Part shown: piece by piece, positions 13,531 to 26,098 of the stretch | Numbering within the stretch: the stretch's first letter is position 1 | Layout of the letters: the number at the start of each line of letters is the position of its first letter | DNA from: Certhia americana | Taxonomy: Eukaryota; Chordata; Aves; Passeriformes; Certhiidae | Direction: 5' to 3' | DNA: 64,000 nucleotides | Assembly (NCBI GenBank): GCA_018697195.1 | Contig: CM031878.1 | Coordinates: 36,578,340 to 36,642,339 of the forward strand | The notes under the pieces: generated by a model | Told to the model about the DNA's origin: nothing | Database searches by the model: none | The model's input: only the letters and a program-made list of their open reading frames with translations | Program-made: the position numbers and the translations under genes

Positions 13531-15415
13531 CCATCATGACTTATCATGTGAAGTTTGCAGGAGTTGTAAGCAGATCTCATTTTGTACCTGTGTTTTGCCT
13601 GTGTACTGTACTCTAAATATTAGTTCATTAGTTGACAACTTCTTAAATTAAAATTCAGCAGTGACTTAAAACACATCAATACGATTTCACTGTGATTGCA
13701 GCAGACCAGGTAAGGAATAATCTAAAAGCCAACATAACCTTCCCCTTGCAATGATTTACACTGGTGTTAAAAGTGTCTTATAAGTGTGCGTTTTTATGTA
13801 AATACCTGCCAAGAAGATATGCAATCTCCCATATTTAAGAAAAAAAAATCCAGGAGAGGTCTGAATGACTTAGGAAATGCAAGAGGAAAGTAACAACATG
13901 CAGTAGACTTACTTGTAGACTACCATAAACCCCAATGATATTTCTCCTTTTCTAACCTGTAACTTCTAAACATCCTTCAGAGTATTGCTTACTGTGTTGA
14001 AATGAGGCTCTCCTCAACCAATACTCTATTTTCATCTGTGAATTAGCAGATCCCTTTGGGGATCTCTTACATGAGACCTCAATAACTGTTTCAAAGAAAA
14101 GGCATGTTGCCACACAGTTTTGGAAATGTAGGATTGCACAAAGCTAGCAAGTTCAGCTTCTTTATGTGTGATTACTTACCTCCAAGAAAACGTAGAAACA
14201 AACAAGGAAATGCAATGTAAATTAATTAGTCATTGCTATTAACAGTGAAATTCAACTTCTCTTGAAACTGATAGCCTAAGTCCCATTCACTGAAAGCAAA
14301 TGAATATTTGGCTCTGCATTGTTTAGATTTCTGTGGAATATAGATAAGCTTTCAGTCTTTGCAAACATTGAAAACTTAATGAAACAAGATTAAAAAGAAC
14401 AAAAAACCAGACAAAAACTACTACTGAAGTTTATGTTTGCTGACTAATAGTACAACTCTCACATGTGTTTTTTTCAAATGTTATTAGAACAAGTAATGGT
14501 GGCTGTCAACAGTGATGTACATAATAACTCAACTGCATCAGATAACAACAGACTGGGTAAGGCAATGCTGTTCTAGGAAGTATTTGTGCCATAAAGCCTG
14601 CTAGTTGCATTCCACACAGGATCCTACATAGCCTTTTTAAAAATTCTTAGCCTTAGCTGGTCAGATAAGGTTTGGGGGATAGGTTTTTCCTTCATCTCAG
14701 AGCAGAACACATCCCATGGATTTTTATGTATTTCAGGGTGCCATCATATTTCATACTGATTTTTAAGTTCCCCTTGATATTTAAATACAATTAATTTCAA
14801 GATAATTGACTAATATTGCCCCCAACTCCCCTTTTTTCTGCTGTTACAGAGGCAGTTAATACCATTAAGGGCAGCAGCCTGTCCAGAGCAGGCAGAAAGG
14901 ATGATGTGCACAAAGCTAAGGTGTGAAATCATAGTTAGAAGGGTGGTGTACTTGGCGTAAGTCTTTGGCATAGTGGGGTACCCCTCATTTAGTTGGTGTA
15001 CCAGACTAAAGACAGAGAATTTGATTGTGAGCGTTGGGCTGCTCACCATAAGCCTTGGCCCAAGGCAGACCATCTGGCTGATAATTTTCTAAGCCATACA
15101 TGGTACAGTGCCTGGTTGGAGAATTCTAGACTTACTGCTTAACAGCACAATCTGAGTATGTTGATATGTTAAAGACAGATAGCACATGTCATGCATTTTT
15201 ATTTAACAAATTAAATCTTTAGTCACAAGTTAGAGGTAATTTTGTCATTTCCATAAATTCATTTAAAGTTTTTATATAATTTTTGTATACTTTAAATGCT
15301 TTTTATGTGTATATGTTTGATTGTCAAGTATTCATTTGTGTTTGGTCTTTTGTATTGATTTTTCTTTGACTTTTTTTTAAGCATGATTTCTCACATTTTA
15401 TTTTGTTTCTTTTAG

Positions 15416-15453
15416 GTTTTGTTTTATTTCATAAGATCCCACTGGATGGGTAA
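15416..15453 (+). CDS. NTRK2: NTRK2 (TrkB) truncated-isoform T1 terminal exon, coding part
   Basis: This is the alternative last coding exon of truncated TrkB.T1. Its product is a single-pass plasma-membrane neurotrophin receptor with the BDNF/NT-4-binding ectodomain but no kinase domain. It can bind and sequester BDNF and act as a dominant negative of full-length TrkB. Seen: a long pyrimidine-rich tract ends in TTTTAG at 15410-15415. The exon then starts with GT, which completes a Gly codon begun upstream, and continues with codons for FVLFHKIPLDG and a TAA stop at 15451-15453. This 11-residue tail is the hallmark of TrkB.T1 and is almost invariant in vertebrates (known). The phase matches the exon at 40835, as expected for mutually exclusive continuations after the transmembrane exon. 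That upstream exon is not visible here. Identification is secure despite the short length, because the tail, phase and acceptor all agree. Confidence 0.95.
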
Positions 15454-18400
15454 ATGAAATAAGGAAAAGATCAGAGAGGGGATGTTGAGCTTGTGGAATC
15501 TGTGTGCTGCACTGTAGGGAGTGGACAATGTTCTTTCCCAGTGGAGTGCCACCTCCCTTGGATTTCTCTTTTAAACATTGGTTATGTTTGGAGAACTATA
15601 GAAGTACATTCAAATCAGTAGCTGTTTTTCCAAGAGCAGGGAAAAGCAAAGCCCTGAGGCAGCTAAAAAACTCAAGAAAGTCCAGAAATAAGCTACCACA
15701 CTCTTTCCTATTGCATTGTCCTCACTGTGTCTTCCAAAATGACAATGAAATGAAATTATATTGTTTCCTCTGTCAATTTTTTTTTTTCTGTTCGAACTTA
15801 ACTGGAAAGATGCTGTTTTTATAAATAATATTTATCAAAGGTGAACTGCAAAGCTGCTTTTATTTTATTGAATTAATGCCTCTGCAAAATTTCTACAATA
15901 CTTAGTTTGAGTGTGTGTGCAAGCTCACTGATTTCAGTGGGAATGCTCACATCCTTACAGTCAAGTTCTTGTATATTTGCAGAATATGGTCTTAACTCAT
16001 GAAGCAGTAAATTGCAGAGCTGGCCCTGCAAATCCTATTATGTATGTAGTTCCACTGACTTTACCAGGAAAATAGGGAGTCTAAGCTATATACAGAAAAG
16101 TGGCAATACTGTTTGGTGTGTTTGGGTATTGAACCAGTGCCATCACTCAGACATTCTGTTAGGTTGTGCTTATTCAAGATAGTCCCTAAGTTTGAATAAG
16201 CATACAAGTCTGCAGTAGGCCAGAATGCTGATTCTGAGCCAAGAACAAGAATAATAACAGTGGTTATTCCTTTAGATGTAGACTTAGAGGCCAGTTCAAC
16301 TGTCCAGTTTAACTGTGAAGTTAATATGGACTGAACAGTTCAGAATGTGCTTCACTATACTGCAAAGAGTCTACTGTAACAAGTAAAACTAAATAAAGGC
16401 ATGAGCATATTTCAAGAGCAGGGCTGCATTTAGATACAGTACTAGAAATTAATTTTAATTTGATTTTTGTATCAAATCCTGAGGGTCTACTTTGATCTTT
16501 TCCATTTAGGGAATTGTAAGAAGTATGAATTTTCAAGGTTTTTTTTTTAACTGAGAGTTAGCTACAATGACTAGTAGTAAATGACTGAGGTAGATGCTTA
16601 TGTTTCTGTACATTCTGGTGAAATTTTTGAGATATAATTTGAATTTAATTCCTTACAATTATGTTTAGTAAGAAAGAAGATAATGGTATTATTTTGTGCC
16701 TAATGTATTTACTTTTCATTGTTACCTGTTTTTAATTTCAGCCATTTTCAGTCTTCCATTGTAATGCTATTGCTTTTTCTTTTACTGCAGTCTTTTAAGG
16801 CCATACGCCATCCCTCTCTTTCTACAGTACTGTCTTGACTCTTTCATTCTATTTATGTGTATTTACTTGCTTTTTGCCTTAACCCTGCAACTTTTTTCTT
16901 GTGTTCTCTTGAGTTTCTTGCATCCAAGTATTTTATTCCTGCTGTGCTCAAGTTTCAAAAATATCCTTATTAGTCAAGAAATGTGTCCACATTTGCATTC
17001 TTTTTGGCTTATGTAGGGAGATACTTCTTTCCTTTTACACTAGTTAGGGAAGGGGAGATGCCACTGCTAAAAATCTGTCCCAAAGATGTATTCTGTTCCC
17101 CACATTAAGGAAGAGGACAGAGCTGAAAGTCTACTGATGACCTAGGAATCGTGTTGTCTTTGTCGCCCTGCACATACTGTGGTGATTTGAGGAGGGATGG
17201 CAGCAATTAAGGATATCCATCATAGTTCCTGTTTGAAGTTAGATGTCATCAAGTGCTCTGCTGTTCCTGAGAAAGAGTATTAGGAAAGTCTGCCTTTTTT
17301 CCTCCCTAAGTCTGTGTGGACATGGTCTTATTTTCCAGAGATCTTAACTTTCTCTTCTGCTTACTGATTCACTTCTAACTTCCTTTTAATTATTTTCCTC
17401 TTAGACGTCTTGTTTGTCCATGAATCTGTCCTCCTGTTGAAGCAATATCTGATGTAGACCTGATTCTAAATCAGTAGACAATCATCTAGCAGCAATATTT
17501 GAACTAAAGTCAGTGGATTTACATCAAACACGTATTGGATCATGAGCAGAGCTTGACCCAGTAGCCCAAATTCCAATTTGAAGTTTTGCTAGGATAAAGT
17601 CAGCATATTTCAGTTATGTGTTCACAATTTATTGCCAAGTTAATGAGGTGAGAATCTGAACCCTTTTCTTTTGGCAGGGAAAAAGCAAACTTGCAAAGCT
17701 GGAATTTGGCAGTTGACTTTTGAAATATTTAATTTTAAAAGGTAGTTTTTTTCTGATTCATAATATTTATATGCATAAATATGCACAGTTATTGATTGGG
17801 GATTTTACATATTTCTTTTGTAATTTATTTTGTAGCACTTTGCAGTTCATCTTTATCACATAGGAGTAGGTTTGACCTTCAAATGTTTCAGAATGTACTG
17901 ACACAGTATTTTGGATTTTATGTAATCATGGAGGTAACTTTAATAAACAACAACTGATCTATGCACCACTGAAATATATATATATATTTTTATATCTGTA
18001 TTGTAGAATATCCTTCTTACATATTTTGTACTACATTATGTTAGACACTCAGTACATTATTACTTGATGCAGATATTCACAGAACATTATGGATTACAGC
18101 ACGTGATTTGTTACTAATAATGTCTTAGCACAGATGTTTAATGCTTGGTGGAAAAAGGCTACATGTTCCTAAAATGGTTTCTTTTCATTATGTGGACAGA
18201 GCCTCTTAAAGCTAAGGGAGCTAAACTTTTAACATGGAAATTATGATACCCGCTAGCTTCTGTCTTTCAGCTTGATTGTAAGTGACATTGCTTGTAACTA
18301 TAGAGATTCTGATCTGCCCAAATGGTGTTGGTTTACAAAGGGCTCACTTAATTACAAATTCTTGACCTCCTTAAAATAAAGTGAGACTGAAACTAAAAAT

Positions 18401-18780
18401 CATACAGGAACCATTAACATAGTAAAAGTTGATGAACATATAGAATTTGACATTAAAAAGCTTTTATATTGTTTTACTGGGCAATAAAAAAGGCTATGAA
18501 ATGTCTAAAGGCAGAGTTGCTATTTTTTTTTCGCTGTGTCAGACATGAAGCTAAAATAAAAGCATATTTCTCAGGTTCTGCTAGAAGGTGTTTATTTGTA
18601 CTACAATTTATTTTAGATGGACATTTAATATGCTCAGAGGCCTGTTGAGATAAGCTGTTGAGCAGTTTGATGGGCAGATTAGTTGGGGGCCCGGAGAGGA
18701 AACATTGCTGGGGGTGTCTTGGTGTGAGGCAAGTCATGTCATCCAGTCTGTTAAATAAAGTTGTTTCTGTTGAATGTGGT
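15454..18780 (+). other. NTRK2: Probable 3' UTR of the TrkB.T1 transcript (3' limit uncertain)
   Basis: The T1 exon has no splice donor directly after its stop, so transcripts using it should continue into an untranslated region. Mammalian T1 mRNAs carry 3' UTRs of several kilobases (known), and the sequence after the stop resembles that UTR as I remember it. Within this range AATAAA hexamers occur at 16392, 17942, 18375, 18483 and 18754. The last is followed by a GT-rich stretch, which is why I place the limit near 18780. An earlier or later end is equally possible without RNA data; another AATAAA sits at 19103. The open frame at 15504-15824 within it has no recognisable domain and I treat it as chance. 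A copy of an old palindromic repeat motif sits at 15924-15943. Confidence 0.45.
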
Positions 18781-18800
18781 GGAAGTTTGACCAGTGGCCA
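18483..18800 (+). terminator. Candidate polyadenylation signals for the T1 3' UTR
   Basis: Two canonical AATAAA hexamers, at 18483-18488 and 18754-18759, have downstream elements of the expected type. The first is followed about 40-55 bases later by a T9 run and CGCTGTGTC. The second is followed within about 25 bases by a TGTTGAATGTGGTGG-type GT-rich segment. AATAAA is common by chance in AT-rich intron, so only the pairing with GT/T-rich sequence supports these. Which one is used, if either, cannot be told from the sequence. Confidence 0.3.
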
Positions 18801-20312
18801 GGTCTATGTTGCAAAGAAGTGCATTGTTCTCAGGCAGAGATCAGAGCTGTGCTTGCTGCAGCTGCCTGTCATGAAAAGCAGGGTGGGAGCAGATGTTGCA
18901 AAATGCCTGTTCCTGAAGAAAGCTATCTGGGGACCATCTCTTTTTTAATGGGAGTCTTGGAAGCTCGCAGCTAAAGCAGACTGAGTCTGCTATGGGACAT
19001 TTTTATGGCAATATGTGTCTTGAGTAGTCTAACCTGTGAAAGGCAGTCTTCATCCTTTCTGCTGCCTTCATCTACCATCTGGATCTCTCCCAGGCAGCAG
19101 TGAATAAAAGCATGCATTTCAATGGGAGCAAGATCAAGATCCTTGGGTACAGCAAAACCAAGAAAACCTGTGAACAGCTAGTTGAAAACAATTTTACTTC
19201 AAATAGTTCTTGTGGGGATTGCTTTTTCTTTTTTGACTGTAGGCAGAAGCACTAAAAATCATTTTTTTTTCCTAAGGAAACCAATTCCTAAGCCTGTTTT
19301 TTCAAAAACTATAAAACATATGGAATTTTGCTGTATGGAAATGATCTGTACACTTCTGAGTGACTCTTTAAACAGCAGCCTTCATACAAAGTTTGTCAAT
19401 CCCTTTACCCAGCTGTCCATGTTGGCAATTAATCATCACCTTGAAGACCATCACTGCATTTGCATCTATTTTAATGCTTAAAAACTTGCAAATTGTTTGC
19501 AAATTTGGAAGATATTCAATAGATAAAAAATCATCCATTTCAAGCTCTTTTTAATTCAGCCATCTTTTTTCAGCTAATAATTAATGATAATTAGGCTTAT
19601 TAATATTATTTTATTATTTTAAATAATTCAAAAGTTATTAGTGGACTGAACAGCTAAGTAGTTTGTTCATGTTTATTTCAAAAGAAAACCCCAAGAGCTT
19701 ATGTAAAGGTTTTAGTATTTTCTTCTTCTCCATCACTCTCTCTGTCTTCTTCTCTTCCTTCCAATTTTCGATGGTTCTGTTTTCTGTTCTTCAGAGCGCT
19801 CAGCTTTCAGACAGTCCTATTAGTGAGTTGTGATAAGCTCTTTTCTTAGGGCACAAATGTGCAGGGTCTTGGAATATCCTTTTGAAGGACTTTGCCATCG
19901 TTATGTGATTGTGTAAGGTATTCCAGATTATAATACAGATCCATGTTGTGTGAGATTTTCATCTTCTGATATCCAGAGCAAGAATTTACGGGTGATTGGA
20001 AGTATTGAGTATTAATGCAACATCATCGAATGCACAGAGAATGCTGATGCTGTGTATTTCATGTGTCACAGCCCATTTCATTGTCCCACTTCCACAGGAA
20101 TGTGTATCCACGAACTTTTGAGGCTGGCTTCCATTTGCTCTGTTTTTCTTTTGTTCATACAAATTAAATCTGCTGTGAAGATAGGAAATGATGCACTGAT
20201 TAGAAATAAATATAGCTGTTCAGTTCCACAAGCATATATGTGACCGAAGTTGGAGAACATGTTATTGTCTTTTAATCAGACTCAAGATTAACTGGTTGAC
20301 TTACTTTCATCC

Positions 20313-20330
20313 AAAAAAAAAAAAAAAAAA
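20313..20330. repeat. Poly-A tract
   Basis: Eighteen consecutive A. No polyadenylation hexamer or retroposon body is recognisable immediately upstream. Confidence 0.9.
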
Positions 20331-21149
20331 GCAATAGATTGGAAAAGCCCACATTGGAGTGGGTATTGTTTTGATATGGACATGCTATACCCTCCCAATT
20401 TTAATAGCAACCTTCCATGACAAGCTATATTTTTGCAGCTGCAAGGAGTGTGTTGGATAAGCATATGTCCTGGCCTGGAGCAGAGTTGTAGGCAGCATAG
20501 AGACAAACTGCTTTCATTTTGAAGAGTGCCATTCCCCCACTGTCTATAGAGGCAGCAAGTCACAGCAGGGTTACTAAGCAGATTATGTCTTAATATAGGA
20601 GGAAGCTTGTCTCCTTGCATACATATTTTCACTGTTACTTTGTTCTTCAGCTGGAATGACAAGAACAACCATATAAAATTTCAGGAAACTATCTGATATC
20701 CAAGCAAGTAAAGGGTAAAATCATGGCTTTCTTATGATAGCTTTATTTTTCCTTTGATGTAAGCAGAGTAGAGCTCCCTTGTCAGGCACATTCACTGAAC
20801 AGAAAAGAAATCCTGATCTTTTCATGAAAGTTTTTATTTTAAACACAGCTATTTCATTGGTATTACTTACTTTACTGGTGTGTGAGCATAATTGGGCTTC
20901 CATACCACTGCAGAAACCCAAGACCAGAATCTTTAACAAATACACTTCAAATATCTTTCACTGCTATTCAGAGCTCCCTGTTCCTGAGACATTTTTTTTT
21001 ATTTCAGGCTCAGTTTAAAAACAGGAAGAGTCATTCAGTTCATATCAAAGTATAGAACTTTAAAATTCTTTCCTAGAGTATTTTTTTCACACAAGGAGAA
21101 AAGTAATATTCTAAATTATAGTGCAAAATTGTCTTCTACCATACATCTT

Positions 21150-21420
21150 GGAAGCCAAGTAGTGGGACAAAAGGCAATGGGCAGAAACTGACACACAGGA
21201 AGTTCCACATGAACATGAGGAACTTTACTGTGCAGATGACCAGGCACTGGCACAGATTGCCCAGAGCAGCTGTAGAGTCTTCCTCACTGGAGATATTCAA
21301 GAAACCATCTGGACACAATCCTTTGCCAAATACTCTGGGATGACCCTGCCTGAGCAGGGAGGTTGCACCAGGGGACCCACTGTGGTCCCATTCAACCTGA
21401 CCCATTCTGTGATTCCATGG
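21150..21420 (+). mobile_element. CR1 LINE 3'-end fragment, sense to NTRK2
   Basis: The sequence follows the CR1 3' region in the sense direction. Landmarks are GGGACAAAAGGCAATGGGCA, CACAGGAAGTTCCA, AACTTTACTGTG, GCACTGGCACAGATTGCCCA, CTGGAGATATTCAAGAAACC, TGACCCTGCCTGAGCAGGG and the terminal CATTCTGTGATTCCATGG. CR1 copies are normally 5'-truncated and end in short octamer-like repeats, as here. Open frames overlapping it are not genes. Confidence 0.9.
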
Positions 21421-24400
21421 TTTAAAAATTGCTGTGATCCATCAGCAAGCTGTGAGTCTTTTCTCCCCCTCTTCCCTCTAGTTCTTCATGTTGAAACTTT
21501 TTCATGTTTCTTGTAAGTAACAGACCACTATTGTTTTTATTCCCAAATGCTACCATAACAGTTAGGACAATCTACAAAAAATGTATTAGATGAACTTACT
21601 TTTAGCAGGCCAATAAAGTTCTATAATTTCATATCACTGTGTCTTTCACTACCTGTAAACTGATCACATCTTTTATTTCATTAGTAATAGTGCAGTGCTT
21701 TGAAAAGTATGTCAGTCTTTGTGTTCCTCACTTGTTACCTGTTATTAAAAAAATGGTATTGTTGTCTTTGTGTTCTGATAAAAAGTGAGATTCGACTCCT
21801 TAGTTATATTTTTATGGCATCATTAATGGTTATTCTGTTTATAAAGCAACACACCATCCCCATTACCACCATCCCCCAGACTGTTTGCAATAATTTTATT
21901 GATATTTAACTTAATTTAATTTATGTATGTCTATCTTTAACATGTAAATTCAGTCAAATATATATGTATTCAGGTCAAATAACTACATGTTTAGCTGTTG
22001 CCTATAAGACACAAAGTTTTATGTGTCAGGCCATACTTCATCTACTCAGAAGTTAACACAAAAAAAAAGTTATTTGGTTAAATACTCAAGTATGATATGG
22101 TGATTTTCCAAACTATTTTGAGGAAACAGCAGTGCTATGATTTGAAGGGTATGTTTTGCTTTGGAACTTCTATTTGTTGGCCTGAACTGTCTGGATTTCT
22201 TGACATATTTAATGAAACAGAATACAAAAGAGTGTTGAAATGTTTACATCACAGGTTATATCCAAATTTTTTATCTTTTTTGCTTTTCACTAGGGATGTC
22301 ATATTTTTCCATTAATGTCATTGCTGTACTTGTACTACAGAATATTACATGTTCCTTGCTTCTCAAATGTTTTGTGATATTTTTCTTCTCTGGGATCTTA
22401 CCAGATCTCTGAGTATCGTACCAAGTCTGCTCTGTATACCCATAAGCAATTTTGAATTTTTCACGTATTTGAACAATTGTGATGTTATGTAGTATATTTT
22501 ACACATATGCCTTTTTATCATCATCCCTGTAAAATGTGCTTTTAGAGATATTTTGATGTATCCTCAGTATCTAGAAGAAACAGCCTCAATATAAAGGTCC
22601 GTTCGATTTCTAGGAGGAGCTTTCAATAAGACAACTATTAGGGGTAAATTCTGATGTTGATTAAGCTGGTAGATACAATTATTTTGCAGAAAGTATTAAA
22701 ACAGTATAAAATGTTAGTTTTTCTAAAATGCCAAGTAGAAGAACATGCTGAGATTGTGACGGGTTTGATTTTTTTTGTATAGTTCCAACCTTGCCATTGA
22801 AATACTGTAATAGAAGGTTTTCAGATTCAGTAGACCAAGAAGATATTATCTAAAGAGAAGAATCAAAAATTAAGCTGAATAAAGGCAGAAGTGAAAATAA
22901 CCATTTATACTGCCTGGGAAATTAGGAAGTCAACATTCTAAGAAATAAAGAAGTCTTAATATTCTTGATAATCCAAATCAGTGTAAAACTGCAAATAAGG
23001 GTTTATTTTTAATTAACATGTATTTCAACTTAAAAGTGTTATTGTATAAGTCTTGATTTTATTCTTTTAAATGAGACAAAGAGATAAAACATGTATTGGA
23101 TATTTGTATCTTGAAATATTGTAATTTCCATCTACTTTGATCATTAAAATACTTCAAGAAAATTTCATAGGTTAGTTAATAATTCTGTTACTATTTTAAA
23201 ACTAAAGCAAATTCAAAGATCCCTTTTCTGCTTGAGTAATTAATGTTTATTTCTTTATTATATAAGTAATCAGTCTCTAAAACAAAAATACAGAGCACAT
23301 AATAAGCAGTTCTGTGTGAATTTTGGTTGCATGAGAACGTTGCAAAAAGTCACAAAATACTGTTTGATACTATATCTATTGTCTTTCAATTATACTGAAA
23401 GAACTTTTGGCAATGTGTTTTTTACCTATTAAAAGCAAATACACTCTAGCTTTCTAAAATAAGTGTGAGTAAAGAGAATAGAAAGGTGTATTTGAAAGAC
23501 GAAAGAAAAATGATTTGAAGTTCTTACTCTGGTAATTTAAAAATTTAATTTAAAGACTGCTTGTTTGTTTTGTTTATGCTTTTCTACTGTAGTTTTCAAA
23601 TTATTACTTTATTCACATTATGCCATTTTGTGATGCCATTATTGTGTCTTCAGTTGTTGTAGCAAACTTCAGATCTACTTCCTTAATACATTGTGACTGT
23701 AATCAGTAAAATCTCAAATAGTGTTTCATGATAAATTAAAATATGAATGTGACAGTGCCTTTTATACCTGCATTTACTCTTGCCACTTAGAAGTGCTGTG
23801 CTATGTTCAGAAGGAGGAAAGTATTTTAACTAGCTGTTCTAGCCACAACACCCTCCCCAAGATAGCTGATATGCAGAACAAAAATATGGAAGTGTGTGTT
23901 GGAATCCATACCTTGATGGCAGTGTGGCCTAGGGGAAGGAGGGATGCACCACCATCAATTGCAGTTCCTTAATAACTCCTTATAGCTCATGTTGGATATT
24001 AGAAGTCAGAGAGCAGAAGGTGATGAAACTCAAGATGGCAATTGGCTATGAAGTTTCTTGACTAGTGTGTTCCACTGAAGAGTCACCATGTCCTCCCCTT
24101 GAAGGGTTTTAGCAAAATTTCAGTGTCTACAGCAATGAAGTATATGATGCCTCAGGAATGGATGTGTCATCCCTGCCTCAGGGAACAAGATCCAAGAAAA
24201 CCGTTAGTTTTATGCAAACTTTTGTCTGAGGGCTGTGTAAGGTTTCTTTCAGTATTTTTCTCAACCCCTGCTGAGTATTTATGATGTTTTTACTCCAGGA
24301 GACTTGTTAGATAGACACCACTGCCTAAACCAGAATCTCCCTTTCCTTTTCTAAAGATGCATACCATGCAATCAGTTTTAATGTTTCCTTATGAGAGCTA

Positions 24401-26072
24401 GCATATTGCTGAGGTCAGAGCTTCTAAATTAGCTCACACTTTTCATCCTCAGATATCTCAGAGAGAAGTTTAATAAGGCTAGCCATATCAGAAATTCCTG
24501 GTACACTTTGTCCAATGTAATCATTGCATAGTCATAAAAAGTTGCTTCACTCATGTTAGATGTCTTAAAAATCCTAGGAAAAATCTGAGGACTCTAGGTA
24601 CCTGTAGAGATTAACTTTCAGAATTAGAACAAAATGTGAAATCTTGGTAAGTCTATGCTTTTTAGAAGAAAATGTTTATGTAACGCTCCCATTTTCATTC
24701 AGATTCAAAACTCTGTGTGTTGCTGTAAACATGAGACAGAAATCAAAATTGTGAAAGAATATCAGTATTGGCTTCATCCTGGTAAGCCCTGCCCATTTGC
24801 TTTTCCCATTAATGTCAGCGGATTAGGTAATCTGGTCAGTTAGTTTTATCTTCTATGAGCCAAAGTAATTTTTTTTGTAATCTGTGAAACTATCTGTATG
24901 TTGTAGTGTAACTGTCTGCCTGGCTTGGTGAAGTCTGCCTTCTGGGTAACCAAGTAGCCCATTGATAGATACCTCTGTCTCTGACAGCATTTGTAAAGGT
25001 TTCTGCACACAACTGTGTTATTGGTCATTACTTAGGTGTGAATAATGTTTTTAAATACATTAAATGTTTTAAAAATACAACCCAAATCATCAACTCTGCA
25101 TTGTTTTGCTTATGAGAATCAAAATGAATCAAAATCAGGTAAGATGACTGTGATATGCCTGAGCATTTCCTTTCTCCAGGCATTTGAGGTACAATTTTGA
25201 AGCAGAGCATGCTAAGACCAGCCTTCTACTTTCTGTGTGGTATAACAAGTTTCCCATATGTTGGCATTGTTTTTCCCTTGGGAGTTGGCATAGTCTCTTT
25301 CCAGGTAAAGGATCACACTTTATCAGACTTTATCAATGTCTCAAAAAAAAGTGTGAAGAGCCACATGCCTTTTCACGTGGAAGGCAAAGATTTATCATGC
25401 TTTTTCTTTCTAATGAAAATGCCAAGTTTCCATTGCTTGCTACAACTTCACACTTTGATGGAATCCAAATGTATATACAACCCTGTTGCTGTTGAATTTA
25501 ACTATCCTAATACTCAGGTAAAGTTGTTACCTGCCATTAGGAAGTGGTGGTATGGCCTCTGGAACCAGTTATTACAATCTGCAAGACTAAAATTTTTTGT
25601 TCCTGGGTTCTGGTGTGAACATGGTGAGTGCAGCTGTAACCACTAGTGATAGGTAGCTGGCTCACATGATAGCAGTTTGGTCAGGGATTGTCAGGGGACA
25701 GGTACTCATGCCAGGAAAGGGCAACCTTTGGCAGAGGAAGAAGAGAGGTTGAAGATTGATGGCAGAGAGACTGAGTTACCCCGTGATCAATCAAATCACG
25801 AAGAGTTGGATTGTCTCTAATAGGGGAGTGGAAATTTTGAAAACCCTTTTATCCCATGTTGAAACATGCAGGTTTTGCTTCAGGTGCCATTAAACAGGCT
25901 ACTATAAGATTTATTTGTTTAATACAGAGTATAAATATAAGTTTAACTCTGCATTCATGAGGTTTTCCACCTACATGTTCCAGGATGTAAAGGATCTGTG
26001 CCAATGCTTGTCTGGTTACACTAGAGCCCTGGCTCTGACCCTGGATAGACCACAGCACTGTATTCCACTATT

Positions 26073-26098
26073 AAAAAAAAAAAAAAAAAAAAAAAAAA
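26073..26098. repeat. Poly-A tract (A26)
   Basis: The longest homopolymer in the window. It follows sequence with no AATAAA/ATTAAA nearby and no flanking duplication that I can see, so a retroposon tail is not supported. Confidence 0.9.

Larger units (their letters stand above)
1..15415 (+). other. NTRK2: NTRK2 intron (part) upstream of the T1 exon
   Basis: This is AT-rich non-coding sequence placed inside the NTRK2 transcription unit by the T1 exon at its 3' end. I searched for the transmembrane-domain exon that must precede T1 and did not recognise it. Contents by segment: an A-rich tract at 173-270 and a possible retroposed cDNA to 562; 563-7198 no recognised element apart from short CA/TA runs near 2947-2990 and a 9-bp-arm inverted repeat at 4226-4245; a local repeat at 7199-7237; a CR1 reverse-transcriptase relic at 7965-8280; a POU-type palindrome at 8671; 8710-13399 nothing recognised; a CR1 3'-end fragment at 13400-13530; and 13531-15350 nothing except a TTTACACTGGTGTTAA motif at about 13755, reminiscent of old amniote repeats. 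It ends in the pyrimidine tract and AG of the T1 acceptor. Confidence 0.8.

Noticed and set aside
26073..26098. A26 tract as a retroposon tail
   Set aside because: There is no polyadenylation hexamer upstream, no recognisable body and no flanking duplication.
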